Positions 8,635 to 17,751 are shown, numbered from the stretch's first letter. The stretch is 64,000 nt of DNA from Bacteroidota bacterium (GCA_016720935.1 JADKJP010000006.1:1-64000); one strand, 5' to 3'. The notes: a model not told the origin generated them from the letters alone. Numbers and translations are program-made.

Positions 8635-9913
8635 ACTTCAGAACTACTAAATAATAATTCTTCTTCCCCTTCTGCGCCAGAATATATTTTTCTCTGATAC
8701 TGTCTTTCGCGCTGACAATTCTTTCGACATCTTCTACTTTGCCTTTATTGATCAGCACTCCGCCACCCTGTATCATTTTACGGGCTTCACCACGGGAAGG
8801 GAAAATATTTGTTTTGTCGGCAAGAAAATCCACAACATTGATTCCTGCTTCCAGTTCGCTTTTTGAAATTTCCACTTTCGGCACGCCTTCAAAAACAGCG
8901 AGGAGGTCACTTTCAGAAAGATTCATCAATGCTTCCGCTGTTCCTTTTCCAAAAAGAATTTCGGATGCTTCAACAGCTGCGAGGTAATCTTTTTCTGAAT
9001 GAACACGTATGGTCACTTCTTTTGCAAGCTCCTTCTGAAGTAAACGTAAATGAGGAGCCTTCGCATGTTCAGTTTCCAGCGCTTCGATTTCTTCTTTTGT
9101 CTTCAGTGTAAAAATCCGGATGTAATTTTTTGAGTCTTCATCCGCCGCGTTCATCCAGAATTGATAGAACTGATAAGGAGAAGTTCGTTTAGCATCCAGC
9201 CATACATTTCCACCTTCGGTCTTTCCGAATTTCGTTCCATCCGCTTTTTTGATCAACGGTGTTGTGAGCGCGAATGCTTCTCCGCCATCTTTTCTGCGGA
9301 TCAGTTCTGTGCCGGTCACGATATTTCCCCACTGATCAGAACCTCCCATTTGCAGACGAATTCCCTGGTGTTTCCAGAGGTAGTAAAAATCATAGCCCTG
9401 TACGAGCTGGTAGGAAAATTCCGTGAAAGACATTCCGCTTTCCATTCTTTTGGAAACAGAATCTTTCGCCATCATGTAATTGATCGTGATGTGTTTTCCG
9501 ATATCGCGGATGAATTCCAGAAAGCTGAAGTTTTTAAACCAGTCGTAATTATTGACAATCTCCGCGGATTGTTCACCGCAATTAAAATCGAGGAATTTTT
9601 CGAGCTGCGCTTTCTGGCAGGCCAGGTTGTAATTCAGGGTCTCTTCGTTGAGCAGGTTTCTTTCCTGGGATTTACCGCTTGGATCGCCCACCATTCCCGT
9701 AGCCCCTCCTACCAGAGCGATGGGTTTATGCCCGCACTGCTGAAAATGCAATAGCGACATGACTTGCACGAGGTTACCCACGCCAAGGGAATCCGCTGTT
9801 GGATCAAATCCAATGTAGCCCTTGACCATCCCTGCATTGAGAAGTTCTTCTGTACCCGGCATCACATCGTGTAACATTCCCCGCCAGCGCAATTCTTCGA
9901 TAAAATTCTTCAT
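8633..9913 (-). CDS. tyrS: Tyrosyl-tRNA synthetase
   Basis: This class I synthetase charges tRNA-Tyr. The chosen start (MKNFIEELRWRGM) gives 426 residues, the usual size; a longer upstream frame has no family support. The domains are a Rossmann catalytic core, the KFGKT motif (the KMSKS equivalent) in the GTKFGKTEGG context, and a C-terminal S4 RNA-binding domain (SRGEARKMIQGGGVLINKG). The ATP-binding HIGH motif reads GVGN at residues 44-47, so the first histidine is replaced by glycine. Relatives that I recall have HIGN or HVGN there. The stop codon sits inside a repeat tract. An epimerase gene starts on the other strand 98 bases upstream. Confidence 0.93.
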   Translation of the reverse strand: MKNFIEELRWRGMLHDVMPGTEELLNAGMVKGYIGFDPTADSLGVGNLVQVMSLLHFQQCGHKPIALVGGATGMVGDPSGKSQERNLLNEETLNYNLACQKAQLEKFLDFNCGEQSAEIVNNYDWFKNFSFLEFIRDIGKHITINYMMAKDSVSKRMESGMSFTEFSYQLVQGYDFYYLWKHQGIRLQMGGSDQWGNIVTGTELIRRKDGGEAFALTTPLIKKADGTKFGKTEGGNVWLDAKRTSPYQFYQFWMNAADEDSKNYIRIFTLKTKEEIEALETEHAKAPHLRLLQKELAKEVTIRVHSEKDYLAAVEASEILFGKGTAEALMNLSESDLLAVFEGVPKVEISKSELEAGINVVDFLADKTNIFPSRGEARKMIQGGGVLINKGKVEDVERIVSAKDSIREKYILAQKGKKNYYLVVLK

Positions 9914-10011
9914 GACTCTGATTTTGCCGCTAAAGATAGGCAGCACAAGCGGATGTACAAATGCCTCAGAATTCAAAACATTTGCCATCTTCGCACCAAG
10001 ATTATCCATTT

Positions 10012-10992
10012 ATGATCCTCGTTACAGGCGGAACCGGACTCGTCGGTTCACATTTGTTGCTCGAATTGTGCAGAAAAGGGAAGAAAGTCCGGGCTCTACA
10101 CAGGCCGGGAAGTTCCCATGCACAGGTGGAAAGGGTCTTTTCTTCAGCGCCGGAATTAATGCAACAAATAGAATGGTTTGAAGGCGATATCAATGATGTG
10201 TACTCGGTTCTGGAAGCCATTGATGGGGTGGAAGAAGTGTATCATGCAGCCGGACTCATTTCCTTTGTTCCTTCTGATAACAACAGAATGATGAAAGTGA
10301 ATATCGAAGGCACGGCCAACATGGTGAATATGGCTCTCGAAAAAGGAATCAAAAGATTCTGTCATTTTAGTTCTGTCGCGGCAATTGGTCGTTCTGAAGA
10401 AGGATTGGAAATCAACGAAAAAACTGTTTGGAAAACATCATCGCTCAATTCGAATTATGCCATCAGTAAATACGGCGCCGAACGAGAAGTCTGGCGTGCT
10501 GTTGAAGAAGGTTTGAACGCTGTGATCGTTAACCCGACAATCATTTTCGGTCCGGGAAACTGGGATTCCGGCAGCGCGAAAATGTTTATGGAAGTATGGA
10601 AAGGTTTGCGTTTTTATACAACCGGTTCAACCGGATTTGTCGATGTAAGAGATGTCGCTTCTGCTGCCGTTCGGTTGATGGAAAAAGGAGTAAGTGCTCA
10701 ACGCTATATTCTCAATTCAGAAAATCTGCCTTACAAGAAAATATTTGAAACCATAGCCGAACAACTCCATAAAAAGAAACCAAGCATTCGCGTAAGTCCT
10801 TTGCTTGGTGAAATTGCCTGGCGTGGCATCGCTTTTTCTCATTTGTTTTCAAAAAAGAAACCCCTCATCACCCGCGAAACCACCCGCAACGCGCAAAAAA
10901 ACTGGAAGTATTCCAACGAGAAAATTGTAAAGAAACCGGTATCCAATTTATCCCCATCGCGGATTCAATTGCTGATACGTGTGGGCTTTTAA
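10012..10992 (+). CDS. NAD(P)-dependent sugar-nucleotide epimerase/dehydratase-like protein
   Basis: An extended short-chain dehydrogenase. The nucleotide-binding motif GGTGLVG is at residues 6-12, and the catalytic YxxxK motif is YAISK near residue 149, with an upstream HFSSVAAIG. The start was set at MILVTGG; the 17 extra residues of the longer frame have no family support. Length is 326 residues. The substrate cannot be told from the sequence; this branch includes dihydroflavonol-reductase-like and 3-beta-HSD-like enzymes. It is divergent from tyrS and is followed by a long repeat tract. Confidence 0.8.
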   Translation: MILVTGGTGLVGSHLLLELCRKGKKVRALHRPGSSHAQVERVFSSAPELMQQIEWFEGDINDVYSVLEAIDGVEEVYHAAGLISFVPSDNNRMMKVNIEGTANMVNMALEKGIKRFCHFSSVAAIGRSEEGLEINEKTVWKTSSLNSNYAISKYGAEREVWRAVEEGLNAVIVNPTIIFGPGNWDSGSAKMFMEVWKGLRFYTTGSTGFVDVRDVASAAVRLMEKGVSAQRYILNSENLPYKKIFETIAEQLHKKKPSIRVSPLLGEIAWRGIAFSHLFSKKKPLITRETTRNAQKNWKYSNEKIVKKPVSNLSPSRIQLLIRVGF

Positions 10993-11011
10993 AAGAGTTC
11001 GAGAGGAGAAT

Positions 11012-11200
11012 TTAGTTGTTAGTTGTTAGTTGTTAGTTGTTAGTAGTTGGGAAATAATTTTTGAAATTTTCCTTCAAAATCTAAAATCTAAAATCTAAAA
11101 TCTAAAATCTAAAATCTAAAATCTAAAATCTAAAATCTAAAATCTAAAATCTAAAATCTACAATCTAAAATCTACAATCTGCAATCTACAATCTACAATC
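11012..11200. repeat. Two heptamer tracts: TTAGTTG then about 18 copies of AAAATCT
   Basis: 11012-11050 holds about five copies of TTAGTTG. 11076-11200 holds about 18 copies of a 7-base unit AAAATCT; the last copies vary at the first two bases (ACAATCT, GCAATCT). The tract lies between convergent genes, and its right end overlaps the stop codon (TAG, 11193-11195 on the minus strand) of the DUF4296 gene, so that stop is supplied by repeat DNA. No spacer structure, so not CRISPR. Confidence 0.95.
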
Positions 11201-11546
11201 CCTTCCCTCCAAGGCTCTGCGTTTTACTCAGCTCATCAATAACATCCTGATAAATTTCAGACATCATTTCCGGGCGATCGCTGTAGTATTTCAGACTTTT
11301 GAGAAATTTTTCAGCGGGGATATTTCTCTTTTTTAAAATATTGATGGAAAGCTCGGTGTTGTTATAACGAATCGTATCACTGTATTGAAAAACAGATACT
11401 GCCGATTGAGCAATTTGCAGATCCACAAACAAGGGAACCATTTCCGCGGGTGTGAGTACGTCATCGGGAATTTTTTCTTCTCCTTTGGAGCAGGAAAAGA
11501 AAGCGATGATGATACAGAAAAGAAGGCTCTTGAAAAGAGATTTCAT
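11193..11546 (-). CDS. DUF4296 lipoprotein
   Basis: A 117-residue exported lipoprotein. The signal peptide is MKSLFKSLLFCIIIAFFSC, with the lipobox cysteine at residue 19. The mature part follows the DUF4296 pattern (LTPAEMVPLFVDLQIAQ, then LKYYSDRPEMMSEIYQDVID). The family is common in Bacteroidota and its function is not known to me. The start was chosen at the signal peptide; the longer frame overlaps pyrC. It begins 1 base after the pyrC stop, so it is probably in one operon with pyrC and the glycosyltransferase. The stop codon lies in the repeat tract. Confidence 0.85.
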   Translation of the reverse strand: MKSLFKSLLFCIIIAFFSCSKGEEKIPDDVLTPAEMVPLFVDLQIAQSAVSVFQYSDTIRYNNTELSINILKKRNIPAEKFLKSLKYYSDRPEMMSEIYQDVIDELSKTQSLGGKGL

Positions 11547-11547
11547 T

Positions 11548-12885
11548 TTAATTTCGGTTAAATAAAAGACGTTCTCCTTTTTTACTTTCGTCAAACACTC
11601 CATTCGCGTAAGCAAGATGTCCGCTTACAAAAGTATGACTCACCTGTGATCTGAAAGTTGTTCCTTCAAACGGACTCCATCTGCATTTGGCAAGAATATT
11701 TCCCGGTTTTACGGTCCAGGGATAATTCAGATCAACCAAAACCAGATCCGCCCAATATCCTTCACGAATATATCCTCTGTCACGAATCTGAAAACAGTCG
11801 GCGACAGCATGACTCATTTTCCGTACGATCGTTTCAAGCGAAATTTTTCCGTTGTGATAAAACTCCAGCATGGCTGCAAGTGCATGCTGCACCAAAGGCC
11901 CGCCGGAAGGACATTTCAGATAGTGCTGATTTTTTTCGGCAAGTGTATGCGGAGCATGATCCGTAGCGATGACATCCAATCGATCATCCAGCAAGGCTTT
12001 GAACAAAGCTTCTTTGTCGGACTGAGATTTAATCGCCGGATTCCATTTGATGCGTGTGCCAAGTTTTTCATAATCTCGGTCGTCGAACCAAAGATGATGT
12101 ATACAAACTTCCGATGTGATTCTTTTTTGTGAAAGCGGAATATCGTTGCGGAACAGTTCCAGTTCTCTTTCTGTACTGATGTGCAGGATGTGCAATCGTG
12201 TATTGTGTTGTTTCGCCAGAGAAATCGCGAAGGAGGAACTCAGGTAACAAGCTTCAGAACTGCGAATTTCAGGATGCATTTTCACCGGAATATCATCCCC
12301 GTACAAATCCCTGATCCGCGCCATGTTCCTGTGTATGGTCGTTTCATCTTCGCAATGTGTCGCGATGAGCATTGGAGAAAGCGAAAAGACTTTCTCCAGA
12401 GTGGTCGCTGAATCCACAAGCATGTTGCCGGTTGAAGAACCCATGAATATTTTTATTCCGCATACATTCTCCGGATTGGTTCTCAGGATTTCATCGAGGT
12501 TGTCGTTCGATGTACCCATGAAGAATGAAAAATTTGCCAGTGATTTATTCGCAGCCAATTGGTATTTATCTTCCAGTAAATCCTGACTAAGCGTATTGGG
12601 AACCGTATTCGGCATTTCCATATAGGAAGTAATACCTCCGGCAACAGCAGCTTTCGATTCAGTATAAATTTCCGCTTTGTGTGTGAGTCCCGGTTCCCGG
12701 AAATGTACCTGGTCATCGATGGCTCCCGGCAAAAGAAATTTTCCCTTTGCATCGATTAACTCTGCGGAAGAAGAACTGAGATTTGTCCCGATCTTTTCGA
12801 TTCTTCCGTTTGTAATCAATAGATCGCCGTCAACGATTTTTCCTTCGTTAACGATTCTGGCGTTTTTTAATAAATAGGATTTCAA
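11548..12885 (-). CDS. pyrC: Dihydroorotase
   Basis: This cyclic amidohydrolase closes carbamoyl-aspartate to dihydroorotate in pyrimidine synthesis. The metal-binding segment is DDQVHFREPG near residues 57-66, where Bacteroidota enzymes have Q in place of the first usual histidine. A later histidine is in the ATHCED context near residue 174 and the catalytic aspartate is in TDHAPH near residue 308. The 445-residue length fits the class I/AllB-like form. The start is TTG (MKSYLLKNARIV), 7 bases after the upstream glycosyltransferase stop, which suggests cotranscription. Confidence 0.9.
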   Translation of the reverse strand: MKSYLLKNARIVNEGKIVDGDLLITNGRIEKIGTNLSSSSAELIDAKGKFLLPGAIDDQVHFREPGLTHKAEIYTESKAAVAGGITSYMEMPNTVPNTLSQDLLEDKYQLAANKSLANFSFFMGTSNDNLDEILRTNPENVCGIKIFMGSSTGNMLVDSATTLEKVFSLSPMLIATHCEDETTIHRNMARIRDLYGDDIPVKMHPEIRSSEACYLSSSFAISLAKQHNTRLHILHISTERELELFRNDIPLSQKRITSEVCIHHLWFDDRDYEKLGTRIKWNPAIKSQSDKEALFKALLDDRLDVIATDHAPHTLAEKNQHYLKCPSGGPLVQHALAAMLEFYHNGKISLETIVRKMSHAVADCFQIRDRGYIREGYWADLVLVDLNYPWTVKPGNILAKCRWSPFEGTTFRSQVSHTFVSGHLAYANGVFDESKKGERLLFNRN

Positions 12886-12892
12886 AACTGAA

Positions 12893-13636
12893 TCAGGATT
12901 TTGGAGACTTTGGATATTTTCGGAAGAAACTCTTCCATTTCATTTGCATCACACCCAATATCGCTTCTTTAAAAATTCCTTTGCTCATCTTGCTGGTACC
13001 TTCGGTACGATCAGTAAAAATGATTGGAACCTCTGTAATTTTAAATCCACATTTCCAGGCAGTGAATTTCATTTCAATCTGAAAGGCGTAACCGATGAAA
13101 CGGATTTCATCAAGCGGAATGGTTTCGAGAACTGTCCGCGTGTAACAGATAAATCCCGCTGTAGTATCCTTGATTTTTATGCCCGTGACCAGCCTTACGT
13201 AAACAGAAGCATAATACGACATCACCACCCTGCCAAGCGGCCAGTTCACGACATTGGCACCACGGATGTATCGTGATCCGATGGACATGTCCGCACCTTC
13301 ATTTTTGCATGCCTGGTACAATCGGATGAGGTCGTCAGGATTGTGCGAAAAATCACAATCCATTTCAAAGATGAAATCATATTTGCGCGCGATGGCCCAT
13401 TTAAATCCATGGATATAGGCTGTCCCTAAACCAAGCTTTCCTTTGCGTTCTTCTATAAAGAGTCGTCCTGAAAATTCCGGTATCAATCGTTTAACAATAT
13501 CCGCAGTACCATCCGGAGAGCCATCATCAATAATCAGCAAATGAAAATCATGCGGAAGCGAGAAAACTTTACGGATCATTTTTTCCGCGTTTTCCTTTTC
13601 GTTATAGGTTGGTATGATTACGAGTGCGTCGCTCAC
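12893..13636 (-). CDS. Family 2 glycosyltransferase, polyprenol-phosphate mannosyltransferase type
   Basis: The 247-residue protein has the dolichol-phosphate mannose synthase fold: an N-terminal IPTYNEKEN motif (residues 7-15), DDGSPDGT near residue 37, and the catalytic EMDCDFSHNPDD near residues 92-103. It probably transfers a sugar from a nucleotide donor to a polyprenyl phosphate at the inner membrane. It has no C-terminal membrane domain. The start is GTG. It is the first gene of a likely operon with pyrC and the DUF4296 lipoprotein. Confidence 0.85.
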   Translation of the reverse strand: MSDALVIIPTYNEKENAEKMIRKVFSLPHDFHLLIIDDGSPDGTADIVKRLIPEFSGRLFIEERKGKLGLGTAYIHGFKWAIARKYDFIFEMDCDFSHNPDDLIRLYQACKNEGADMSIGSRYIRGANVVNWPLGRVVMSYYASVYVRLVTGIKIKDTTAGFICYTRTVLETIPLDEIRFIGYAFQIEMKFTAWKCGFKITEVPIIFTDRTEGTSKMSKGIFKEAILGVMQMKWKSFFRKYPKSPKS

Positions 13637-13812
13637 GGGGTAATACTTGAGTGGCGAAGATACAAAATCGAAACCAATGTAACAGATTGAAATTGGGACT
13701 AATCGCTACCTGTTTTTGAGTATTTAGAATGTACCGGCTTATGGTATATTTGTATCTCCCTTGAGTCCAGACTTCTGGCTTATTTACCTGTACTTCACAA
13801 TAATTTTCACTG

Positions 13813-14169
13813 ATGTTAACAGCGATCCATCCGAAATTGCCCATGAGGAACAAAGTATCAACCCGGGACTTTTATATTAAGCATCTTGGTTTTGAAGAAT
13901 TCGGTAATGCTGATTATAGCGGCTATCTGATGTTGCAAAAAGACGGTCTGCAAATTCATTTCTTTGAATTCCCGGAACTCAATCCGGAGGAGAACTATGG
14001 ACAAGTGTATATCAGAACAAATGATATTGACGAATATTATCAATTCCTTTTGGAGAGAAAAACACCAATTCACCCGCAGGGTTCTCTTTCTGTAAAACCA
14101 TGGGGACAAAAGGAATTTTCTGTTCTTGATCCGGATAAGAATTTGTTAACTTTCGGACAATCTGTATAG
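13813..14169 (+). CDS. VOC-superfamily protein (bleomycin-resistance/glyoxalase-like)
   Basis: A 118-residue single-domain protein with the VOC fold pattern: IHPKLPMRNKVSTRDFYIKH at the N-terminus, LQIHFFEFPEL in the middle and FSVLDPDKNLLTFG at the end. Family members bind metals, antibiotics or small electrophiles as dimers; the ligand here is unknown. A TATATTTG element at 13745-13752 fits the -7 consensus. The gene is followed by the inverted-repeat element. Confidence 0.8.
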   Translation: MLTAIHPKLPMRNKVSTRDFYIKHLGFEEFGNADYSGYLMLQKDGLQIHFFEFPELNPEENYGQVYIRTNDIDEYYQFLLERKTPIHPQGSLSVKPWGQKEFSVLDPDKNLLTFGQSV

Positions 14170-14206
14170 TTTTTATCTTTTTTATATAAATCAGCTTGTT
14201 GGTTAT

Positions 14207-14822
14207 CCCTGCTGCGACAGACTTAATAACTCTTCAATCCTTTTCCCTCATACTTCAAATATACAAAAAGCTAATGGCGCTTCGACGGACATTCGTCCGT
14301 TGTACTTGAGCTGTGGATATTCATCCGCCAATCAAAGCTCAACGACTGTCAGTTCTGATCGAAACTTATACCTTGTTAATGTTTGAAAAAATACTACTCG
14401 AGGCGGTAACTACTGGCGGAGTTAACCAATCAATTTCCAGGACATTTGTCAGATTTTAATAATTACGGGCAGAGCTAAAAAGATAATCCTGTTCGTCGCA
14501 AACATTTTTGTCAACGACAGGGTTGCGATGTATGTTTTCAGTTTTTACGATGAGGCTTTCTCGGTAAAAAATTCAATCGCACGATTTTTATCTTTCCATA
14601 CTTTTATTTTCCTGCATAAATTAACCCAAAAGTTCCCTGATTTGAATTCAATATACTTCCGCATCAGTTGATGAAAGTATACATATACGAGGAGCCATGA
14701 TAGGTGGATGAATATCCACAGCTCAAGTACAACGGACGAATGTCCGTCGAAGCAACATCCTTTTTTGTATATTTGAAATATGAGGAAAAAAAATAGAATA
14801 GTTAGTAAGTCCGTCGCAGCGG
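14207..14822. repeat. 0.6 kb element bounded by about 118-base inverted repeats
   Basis: The left arm is 14207-14326 and the right arm is 14706-14822, in opposite orientation. The inner 48 bases of each arm (14279-14326 and 14706-14753) are perfectly complementary; the outer 70 are imperfect. Each arm holds a TATATTTG element pointing outward (14256-14263 minus, 14768-14775 plus). The inner 380 bases have no recognisable transposase; a 115-residue minus-strand frame at 14545-14892 crosses the right arm and matches no family I know. No target-site duplication was seen. It could be a MITE-like element or the remnant of an insertion sequence. It directly abuts a truncated gene. Confidence 0.8.
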
Positions 14823-14831
14823 GGTAAAAAA

Positions 14832-14978
14832 ATGATAATTTCAGATTTGTACGGAAAAATAATCTTTGAAAGAATCTCAGATGCTGAATCATTTAAACTG
14901 GACATTAAATTTCTACCTGCAGGAGTATATTTAATTTCAATAGATGGAAGATATTCCAAAAAAATTATTAAGCTATGA
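14832..14978 (+). pseudogene. 3' stump of a T9SS cargo gene
   Basis: Forty-eight residues, starting MIISDLYGKIIFE, followed by LPAGVYLISIDGRYSKKIIK, match the last two-thirds of a type A T9SS sorting domain. The YPNP start of the domain and all the upstream protein are missing; the sequence is cut 10 bases after the inverted-repeat element. Its stop (TGA, 14976-14978) overlaps the ATG of the next cargo gene. It is best read as the end of a once longer gene interrupted or deleted at the element. Confidence 0.75.
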
Positions 14979-16534
14979 CAACTCCTCTGAATTTGAGAGT
15001 TCTAATTTTATTATTCTATGGGATAATGCTTTTAAATGTGAATTATGTATTACCTCAGGCTCCGGTAATACAGTGGCAAAGAAGTTACGGCGGATCATCT
15101 TTTGAAGGGATGGAATCTATCATTCAAACAATTGACAACGGATTTATTGCATGCGGAATAACTGAGTCAAGTGATGGTGATGTCACAGGTCATTACAATG
15201 CAGAAGATGTATGGGTAATAAAAATTGACAGCATTGGTCAATTGGAATGGCAAAAATGTTTAGGTGGGACAGGTCCTGATGGCGCTTACTCCATCATTCA
15301 GTTGATCAATGGGGATTATGTAATAACCGGAACATCCTGGTCGACCAATGGGGATGTTACCGGTAACCATGGTAAGAGCGATGTCTGGGTTGTAAAATTA
15401 AATTCCACAGGGAATATCATTTGGCAACGGTGTTTTGGTGGCACAGAACACGAAGGAGCGTATGCGATTAATTCAACCTTGGATGGAGGACTGATTTTAA
15501 CAGGGACTACCGATTCCAATAATGGTGATGTGGTTGGCAACCATGGATATTATGATGTATGGTTAATTAAATTGGACAGTTCTGGAACTTTGGAATGGCA
15601 GAAATGTTTAGGTGGAGTTCCAAATGACGAAGGCTGGGCTGTTGTTCAAACTCCCGATAGTGGCTATGTGGTAGGAGGGAAAACCGATTCAAATGACGGA
15701 GATGTATCAGGACTTCATGGTTTTACTGATTTCTGGTTGGTGAAAGTCGATAAAGTTGGAAATTTTTTATGGCAATCTTGTTATGGAGGTCAAATTGGTC
15801 AAATGTGTAGAGATATAAAAATAACTCCAAGCGGTGGTTTCATACTGACCGGCGAAACTAATTCTACCACAGGAATGGTGACAGGGAATCATAGTTCGAA
15901 TAAAGACATCTGGATAGTAGAAACGGATAGTCTTGGCCAATTCATACGTCAAAAATGTCTTGGCGGTACGGATCAGGAGGATAGCTACAGCATCTTGTGT
16001 ACTTCGGATGGCGGATATCTTGTTGGTGGATATACGGTATCAACGGATGGTGATGTCACAGGGAGTCACGGGGGATGGAATCAGGATTATTGGATTATAA
16101 AATTAGATAGCACTTTGAACATCATTTGGGAACAATGTTATGGGGGCAGTGGAGATGAAGCACCATATCAAGTTATTGAAACAAGTGACAGCGGAATTAT
16201 GGCAGCCGGATATTCATGGTCAATCGACGGGGATGTTACTGGAAATCACGGAGAGAGTGATGTTTGGATCATTAAATTAGTTAATTCCACTTCCTCAATT
16301 GGTGTGACAAACAAAGAAGATTCATTTTCTTATTATCCTAATCCGGTTACAGATATGCTTCATTTAAATAATTTACAAGAAAATGCTTCAGTCAGATTGA
16401 CAACTCTCACAGGAACCAAAATAATTGAATTCAAAAGCGAGGACAAAATTTGTACACTGGACCTGTCGAGTTTGGATCCGGGCATTTACATTTTAGGTGT
16501 GAATGATCGGAAAATTAAAATTTTGAAATATTAA
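14975..16534 (+). CDS. Secreted repeat protein with T9SS type A sorting domain
   Basis: A 519-residue exported protein. A signal peptide covers about residues 1-28. It is followed by seven modules of about 53 residues, each beginning like CYGGSS.EG or CLGGT..DG and containing DGGY, SxDGDVTGxHG and DxWVxKxDxxG. Seven such modules suggest a seven-bladed beta-propeller. The C-terminal sorting domain starts at YYPNPV near residue 449 and ends with LDPGIYIL and KIKILKY. T9SS carries such proteins across the outer membrane. The ATG overlaps the stop of the gene stump upstream. The surface role is unknown. Confidence 0.88.
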   Translation: MTTPLNLRVLILLFYGIMLLNVNYVLPQAPVIQWQRSYGGSSFEGMESIIQTIDNGFIACGITESSDGDVTGHYNAEDVWVIKIDSIGQLEWQKCLGGTGPDGAYSIIQLINGDYVITGTSWSTNGDVTGNHGKSDVWVVKLNSTGNIIWQRCFGGTEHEGAYAINSTLDGGLILTGTTDSNNGDVVGNHGYYDVWLIKLDSSGTLEWQKCLGGVPNDEGWAVVQTPDSGYVVGGKTDSNDGDVSGLHGFTDFWLVKVDKVGNFLWQSCYGGQIGQMCRDIKITPSGGFILTGETNSTTGMVTGNHSSNKDIWIVETDSLGQFIRQKCLGGTDQEDSYSILCTSDGGYLVGGYTVSTDGDVTGSHGGWNQDYWIIKLDSTLNIIWEQCYGGSGDEAPYQVIETSDSGIMAAGYSWSIDGDVTGNHGESDVWIIKLVNSTSSIGVTNKEDSFSYYPNPVTDMLHLNNLQENASVRLTTLTGTKIIEFKSEDKICTLDLSSLDPGIYILGVNDRKIKILKY

Positions 16535-16973
16535 TCAACCTCAGCTGGGACCGGTCCTTAACCCAAGCCAGTGCGCTGTCGGACTTGGCCTTTGCAATGG
16601 CGACGGGATGTTAACTTCAAATAATAATCCAGTACACTACAGAATCTGTATTCTTAGAGGAGGGTAACAAGACCTGTTTCAACAGGGTCGAATTGCATGT
16701 GTTGAATTTTACTCAATGTAAAAATTGGACAAATACTTATTCAGTGTGGCTTCTTTCAAAATTTTAAAATTTAATTGTAATGAAATTGTTCAAATGCAAC
16801 CCTGTCGCAATGTTAAATATTTTGGTACATTTATTTTTAGAACAAGATTGGAAACACCCTGTAAGGCAAAGGTTATGGACTCAATAAAGGGTCAAGTCCG
16901 CCAACCCGCGGGCTTTCATTAAAGACATAACCCAGCGTGTTGTTGGTGATTCAGGGTATATTTCAGACATAAA
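16535..16973. other. 439-base gap, no gene recognised
   Basis: The gap contains a locally G+C-rich patch (16550-16610) and a second one near 16900-16940, in otherwise A+T-rich DNA. A plus frame of 65 residues at 16725-16922 has no family features. No tRNA, long hairpin or repeat unit was identified. The patchy composition suggests debris of past rearrangement. Confidence 0.4.
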
Positions 16974-17711
16974 ATGAAGGATAATTTTTCAATTCAATCC
17001 GATAATTACGCGAAATACCGACCTGCATATCCTACGGAGTTCTATGATTATTTATATTCTTTAATACCCGCTTCACAAGCAGCCTGGGATTGTGGAACAG
17101 GAAATGGTCAGGTTGCATTTGAATTGGCGAAAAAATTTGATCATGTTTTTGCAAGCGATATCAGCGAATCTCAAATAAAGAATGCACTTCATGCAAAGAA
17201 TATTGAGTATTCAATTCAAGCTGCAGAACAAACATCTTTTGCAAAGGATCAGTTTGATTTAATCATCGTGGCTCAGGCAATACATTGGTTTGATTTTGAT
17301 AAATTTTATTCGGAAGTCAGGCGAACGGGAAATTCAAATGCTATACTCTGTGTACTTGGTTATGGAAAAATAGAGATCTCTGAGGAAATGGATCGTGTAA
17401 TCAATAATTTTTACAGAAATGTAATAGGCTCCTATTGGGATAAGGAAAGAAAATATATCGATGAAAATTATAAAACCATTCCTTTTCCTTTTGAGGAATA
17501 TACGGCACCTGATTTCGTAAATAAAATCCAATGGAGCCTTGAGCATTTGATTGGCTATCTTAACACTTGGTCAGCAGTGAAACATTTTATTTCGAAAAAT
17601 AATTACAATCCGCTTGATGCATTAAAAAAGGAAATTGAAATTCTTTGGGGTGATTCGGAAGAAAGGAAAGTACGTTTTCCTTTGCTCCTGAGGATTGGAA
17701 AGATTCACTAA
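16974..17711 (+). CDS. Class I SAM-dependent methyltransferase
   Basis: A 245-residue protein with the methyltransferase-11 type core: the SAM-binding motif I is WDCGTGNGQVA (residues 39-49), the acidic end of strand 2 is SDISESQI, and motif IV is DLIIVAQAIHWFD near residue 100. The N-terminal SDNYAKYRPAYP is typical of small-molecule methyltransferases of this group, which includes trans-aconitate methyltransferase-like proteins. The substrate is unknown. The gene stands alone, with gaps on both sides. Confidence 0.85.
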   Translation: MKDNFSIQSDNYAKYRPAYPTEFYDYLYSLIPASQAAWDCGTGNGQVAFELAKKFDHVFASDISESQIKNALHAKNIEYSIQAAEQTSFAKDQFDLIIVAQAIHWFDFDKFYSEVRRTGNSNAILCVLGYGKIEISEEMDRVINNFYRNVIGSYWDKERKYIDENYKTIPFPFEEYTAPDFVNKIQWSLEHLIGYLNTWSAVKHFISKNNYNPLDALKKEIEILWGDSEERKVRFPLLLRIGKIH

Positions 17712-17751
17712 ATTCACATTGAAATTTAATGATATATAATTTCATCTGTGT

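Noticed and set aside
11076..11200. CRISPR-like array of short repeats
   Set aside because: The unit is 7 bases with no spacers, and no cas gene is near.
14545..14892. 115-residue minus-strand gene
   Set aside because: It runs through one inverted-repeat arm, has no recognisable domain and no start signal.
16535..16973. Integron attC site upstream of the methyltransferase gene
   Set aside because: A short AACCCAGCG word resembles part of one, but no paired core sites or integrase were found.
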